DNA of 64,000 nucleotides, from NCBI GenBank assembly GCA_018654255.1, contig JABILX010000002.1, positions 27,315 to 91,314 on the forward strand, written 5' to 3'. The position numbers were made by a program, and so were the translations under genes. A model generated the notes under the pieces. The model made no database searches. It saw only the letters and a list, made by a program, of their open reading frames with translations, and was not told the origin of the DNA. Positions 62,269 through 64,000 of this stretch are shown here, piece by piece (positions within the stretch are counted from its first letter, which is position 1; every line of letters begins with the position of its first letter). This DNA is from Candidatus Peregrinibacteria bacterium. Lineage in GTDB: Bacteria > Patescibacteriota > Gracilibacteria > UBA1369 > LOWO2-01-FULL-3.

Positions 62269-64000
62269 CTAACCCCGATTGAACCCAAGCAGATCTTCGA
62301 TTTCATCGAATCGTAGCAACCCTTCGACTATTGAAGATACAGCGTTGTTTTTGTAATCAACATAGAAACCAGTATAAGCATGTACTCCTTTCTCAAGTCC
62401 ATCAGGAGCAGGCAATTCATACTTACCATCAGAGTCAGAGATCACAACAGAAGTTGTAATCAGAGATTCAAAAGTAAAATAAATTGCAGTATTCGGGGGA
62501 GCAACACCAGCTATCAAAACATTGTTGTTGTTATAATCTTCAACAATTTGATTCTTCGATTCAACGAATGCACTTTCATGACTCGTTCCCTCTATATACC
62601 CATGAATATGTTCCTTGATCAAAACCTTGTACCACATGTCAGGCAACACTGCGAAGCCCTCCTCAATGTCATCCAAAGTTTCCTGGTCCAAATCAGCTTT
62701 CGCTATCAATTCAACTCCAGCTCCAGAAGATTTAACTTTCGGAGGTTTGATTTCTTGTTTCGAAACTTTTGCAATCATAGATTTGCTTTTCACAGTACTT
62801 GAAGGTTCATATCCTCCCCAGCTTCCACCAATTGCAACCTCGTCTCCACCGATTGCAGTTTCACCTTGAGCTAACTGAATCGACAAAATCAAAACCTCAT
62901 CACTATCAAAATCACCACCAGCAAACGGCGCCACAAATTTACCTTCAGCATCTGTAACAAACTCAACTTCAGCTACAACCTTACCATCAAGATTCTTTGC
63001 TCTAACCCTACCCCTGGTATTAGGAAGAGAAGTCATTCCAGGAACAACAAATCCCCCAGAACTTACAACAGGATTATTTAAATTAACAATCGATACCTTT
63101 GTGCCAATTTCAGACTCAGCTCTATCAAAATCACCTCCACCAAACACCAATTCAACAGAATCCTTTACTCCATCATCATCCGCATCATCGTTATTCACAT
63201 CAAGACCAAGACTTGCCTCAGCTGCATCAGAGATACCATCTCTATCTGTATCAGCCTTTCTATCAACATGAGCTTTTGAAATAAGATCTCCACCAGAACT
63301 TGAATCGGTAGAACTAGACCCTTGTCTTGCTTCAACCCCATCATGCACACCATCACCATCAGAATCGGCAGAATATGGATTAGAACCTTGACTCACCTCA
63401 ACAGCATTCGAAAGACCATCTCTATCTGAATCCGCATCAGGATTTTTGTTTTCTTTGATCGATTCAACCACTTGTCTAAACTCTTCCTTGAATTCAGCAT
63501 CGTCATTTGAAGATTCGACAACAAGCCTTTCAATATCTTCAACAACATCAGCGACATCAGAGGCCCAATCAGACTCATTGTCAGAACTTTCCTCATCCCA
63601 ACCTTCATCCCGCGAAGCAGAGTCTTCTTCAGAATCTTCCACAGAGTCTTCTACAGCAGGATTCTCATCAAAAACATTAGTATTAATAGTATCAGTTTTT
63701 TCTTTATTCAAAGCGTTTTGGAGAAGCTCACGAACAGGACTTTTTTCCTGCTCTCCCTCCGACAAAACATTCTTTATTTTTGCTAAAGCAGCTTGAGCAT
63801 CAGTAGTGCTAGCAGCCAGATCAGTAGCAGAAACTTCCGAAGAATCTGTTGTTGCAGAATCTGTTGTAACCTCTGTAGTAGAAGTAACCTCAGCAGGTTC
63901 CGGAACACTCGTCACCGGAGTCACAGCCCTGGCAGCAGCAGTAGCAGCAGCAGCCTCTTGGGCAGCGGCCTCAGTTGCGGCAGCGGCAGTCGCCGCTTCG
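62269..64000 (-). CDS. Ca-binding-repeat surface protein, 5' end outside window
   Basis: The frame is open to the right edge, so the start lies beyond 64000; the GTG at 63924 is inside the gene. At least 577 residues: an Ala/Glu-rich region at the open end, a long acidic region (SVEDSEEDSASRDEG), then thrombospondin type-3-like Asp repeats (DADSDRDGLSNAVEVSQGSNPYSADSDGDGVHDGVEARQG and ADTDRDGISDAAEASLGLDVNNDDADDDGVKDSVE) that bind Ca2+. Two Ig/carboxypeptidase-regulatory-like beta domains follow (VVAEVEFVTDAEGKFVAPFAG and TTSVVISDSDGKYELPAPDG). Secreted surface protein likely; the signal peptide must be outside the window. Confidence 0.75.
   Translation of the reverse strand, partial: EAATAAAATEAAAQEAAAATAAARAVTPVTSVPEPAEVTSTTEVTTDSATTDSSEVSATDLAASTTDAQAALAKIKNVLSEGEQEKSPVRELLQNALNKEKTDTINTNVFDENPAVEDSVEDSEEDSASRDEGWDEESSDNESDWASDVADVVEDIERLVVESSNDDAEFKEEFRQVVESIKENKNPDADSDRDGLSNAVEVSQGSNPYSADSDGDGVHDGVEARQGSSSTDSSSGGDLISKAHVDRKADTDRDGISDAAEASLGLDVNNDDADDDGVKDSVELVFGGGDFDRAESEIGTKVSIVNLNNPVVSSGGFVVPGMTSLPNTRGRVRAKNLDGKVVAEVEFVTDAEGKFVAPFAGGDFDSDEVLILSIQLAQGETAIGGDEVAIGGSWGGYEPSSTVKSKSMIAKVSKQEIKPPKVKSSGAGVELIAKADLDQETLDDIEEGFAVLPDMWYKVLIKEHIHGYIEGTSHESAFVESKNQIVEDYNNNNVLIAGVAPPNTAIYFTFESLITTSVVISDSDGKYELPAPDGLEKGVHAYTGFYVDYKNNAVSSIVEGLLRFDEIEDLLGFNRG

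Noticed and set aside
1..64000. tRNA or rRNA genes
   Set aside because: No cloverleaf with a T-loop and acceptor pairing or rRNA block was recognised on reading; a tRNAscan run would be decisive.

Overview
The window reads as a chromosomal piece of an uncultured, streamlined bacterium, most likely a Candidate Phyla Radiation (Patescibacteria) member of the Peregrinibacteria/Gracilibacteria kind. The signs are compact gene packing with overlapping 3' ends, many leaders without a Shine-Dalgarno sequence, a type IV pilus operon plus PilT, VirB2-like pilins, a TraG/VirD4-like ATPase, zinc-ribbon and cysteine-rich families, and many orphan membrane or secreted proteins. The taxon is an inference from gene content. 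UGA works as stop: four genes end in TGA, and folC ends exactly where the family normally ends. The given strand is C-rich over G almost everywhere by eye, so the whole window appears to lie in one replichore. I see no tRNA, rRNA operon, CRISPR array, insertion sequence or replication origin.

Layout. 0-8 kb: a partial PAS/GAF sensor, an MgtC/DUF4010-type membrane protein, ribosomal protein L28, an aspartase-type lyase with a divergent promoter and an attenuator-like leader, a CxxCC protein, a long nested inverted repeat, and a TraG/VirD4-like ATPase. 8-25 kb: an accessory-looking region. Five paralogous cysteine-ladder proteins plus a free zinc-ribbon 'head' protein, all on the minus strand, are interspersed with lipoproteins, a TrmB-type regulator, orphan proteins and a secreted Asp-box/SLH surface protein that carries an in-frame TGA. 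25-31.5 kb: folC, class II aldolase, a CxxCxxCC protein, FtsQ, two orphans and a Dus enzyme. 31.6-35.4 kb: pilT followed by five tandem VirB2-like two-TM pilins in one overlapping operon. 35.4-42.6 kb (minus): a type IV pilus operon (two PilO-like proteins, PilC, three prepilins, a PilX-like protein), then metG. 42.7-48.1 kb (plus): RNHCP protein, tilS, ftsH, hsp20, galU, TPR protein. 48.1-48.6 kb: RNase P RNA. 48.7-57 kb: a 1204-residue orphan, a polyprenyl-phosphate sugar transferase, secA and a lipoprotein. 57-64 kb: an orphan with a palindromic operator, FGAM synthase (purL, purQ), a small membrane protein, and a partial Ca-binding-repeat surface protein.

The most interesting system is the cysteine-ladder family. 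Its members have 31-35 cysteines in about 310-330 residues (counted for the three short ones), mostly as C-x2-C ladders. Each is made of two halves ending in the same FGC-x-GL / N-K-x-Y-S-x-E-E-Y motif, with optional zinc-ribbon ends. They sit next to a lipoprotein (twice), a TrmB regulator (once) or a zinc-ribbon protein (once). No function is known to me.
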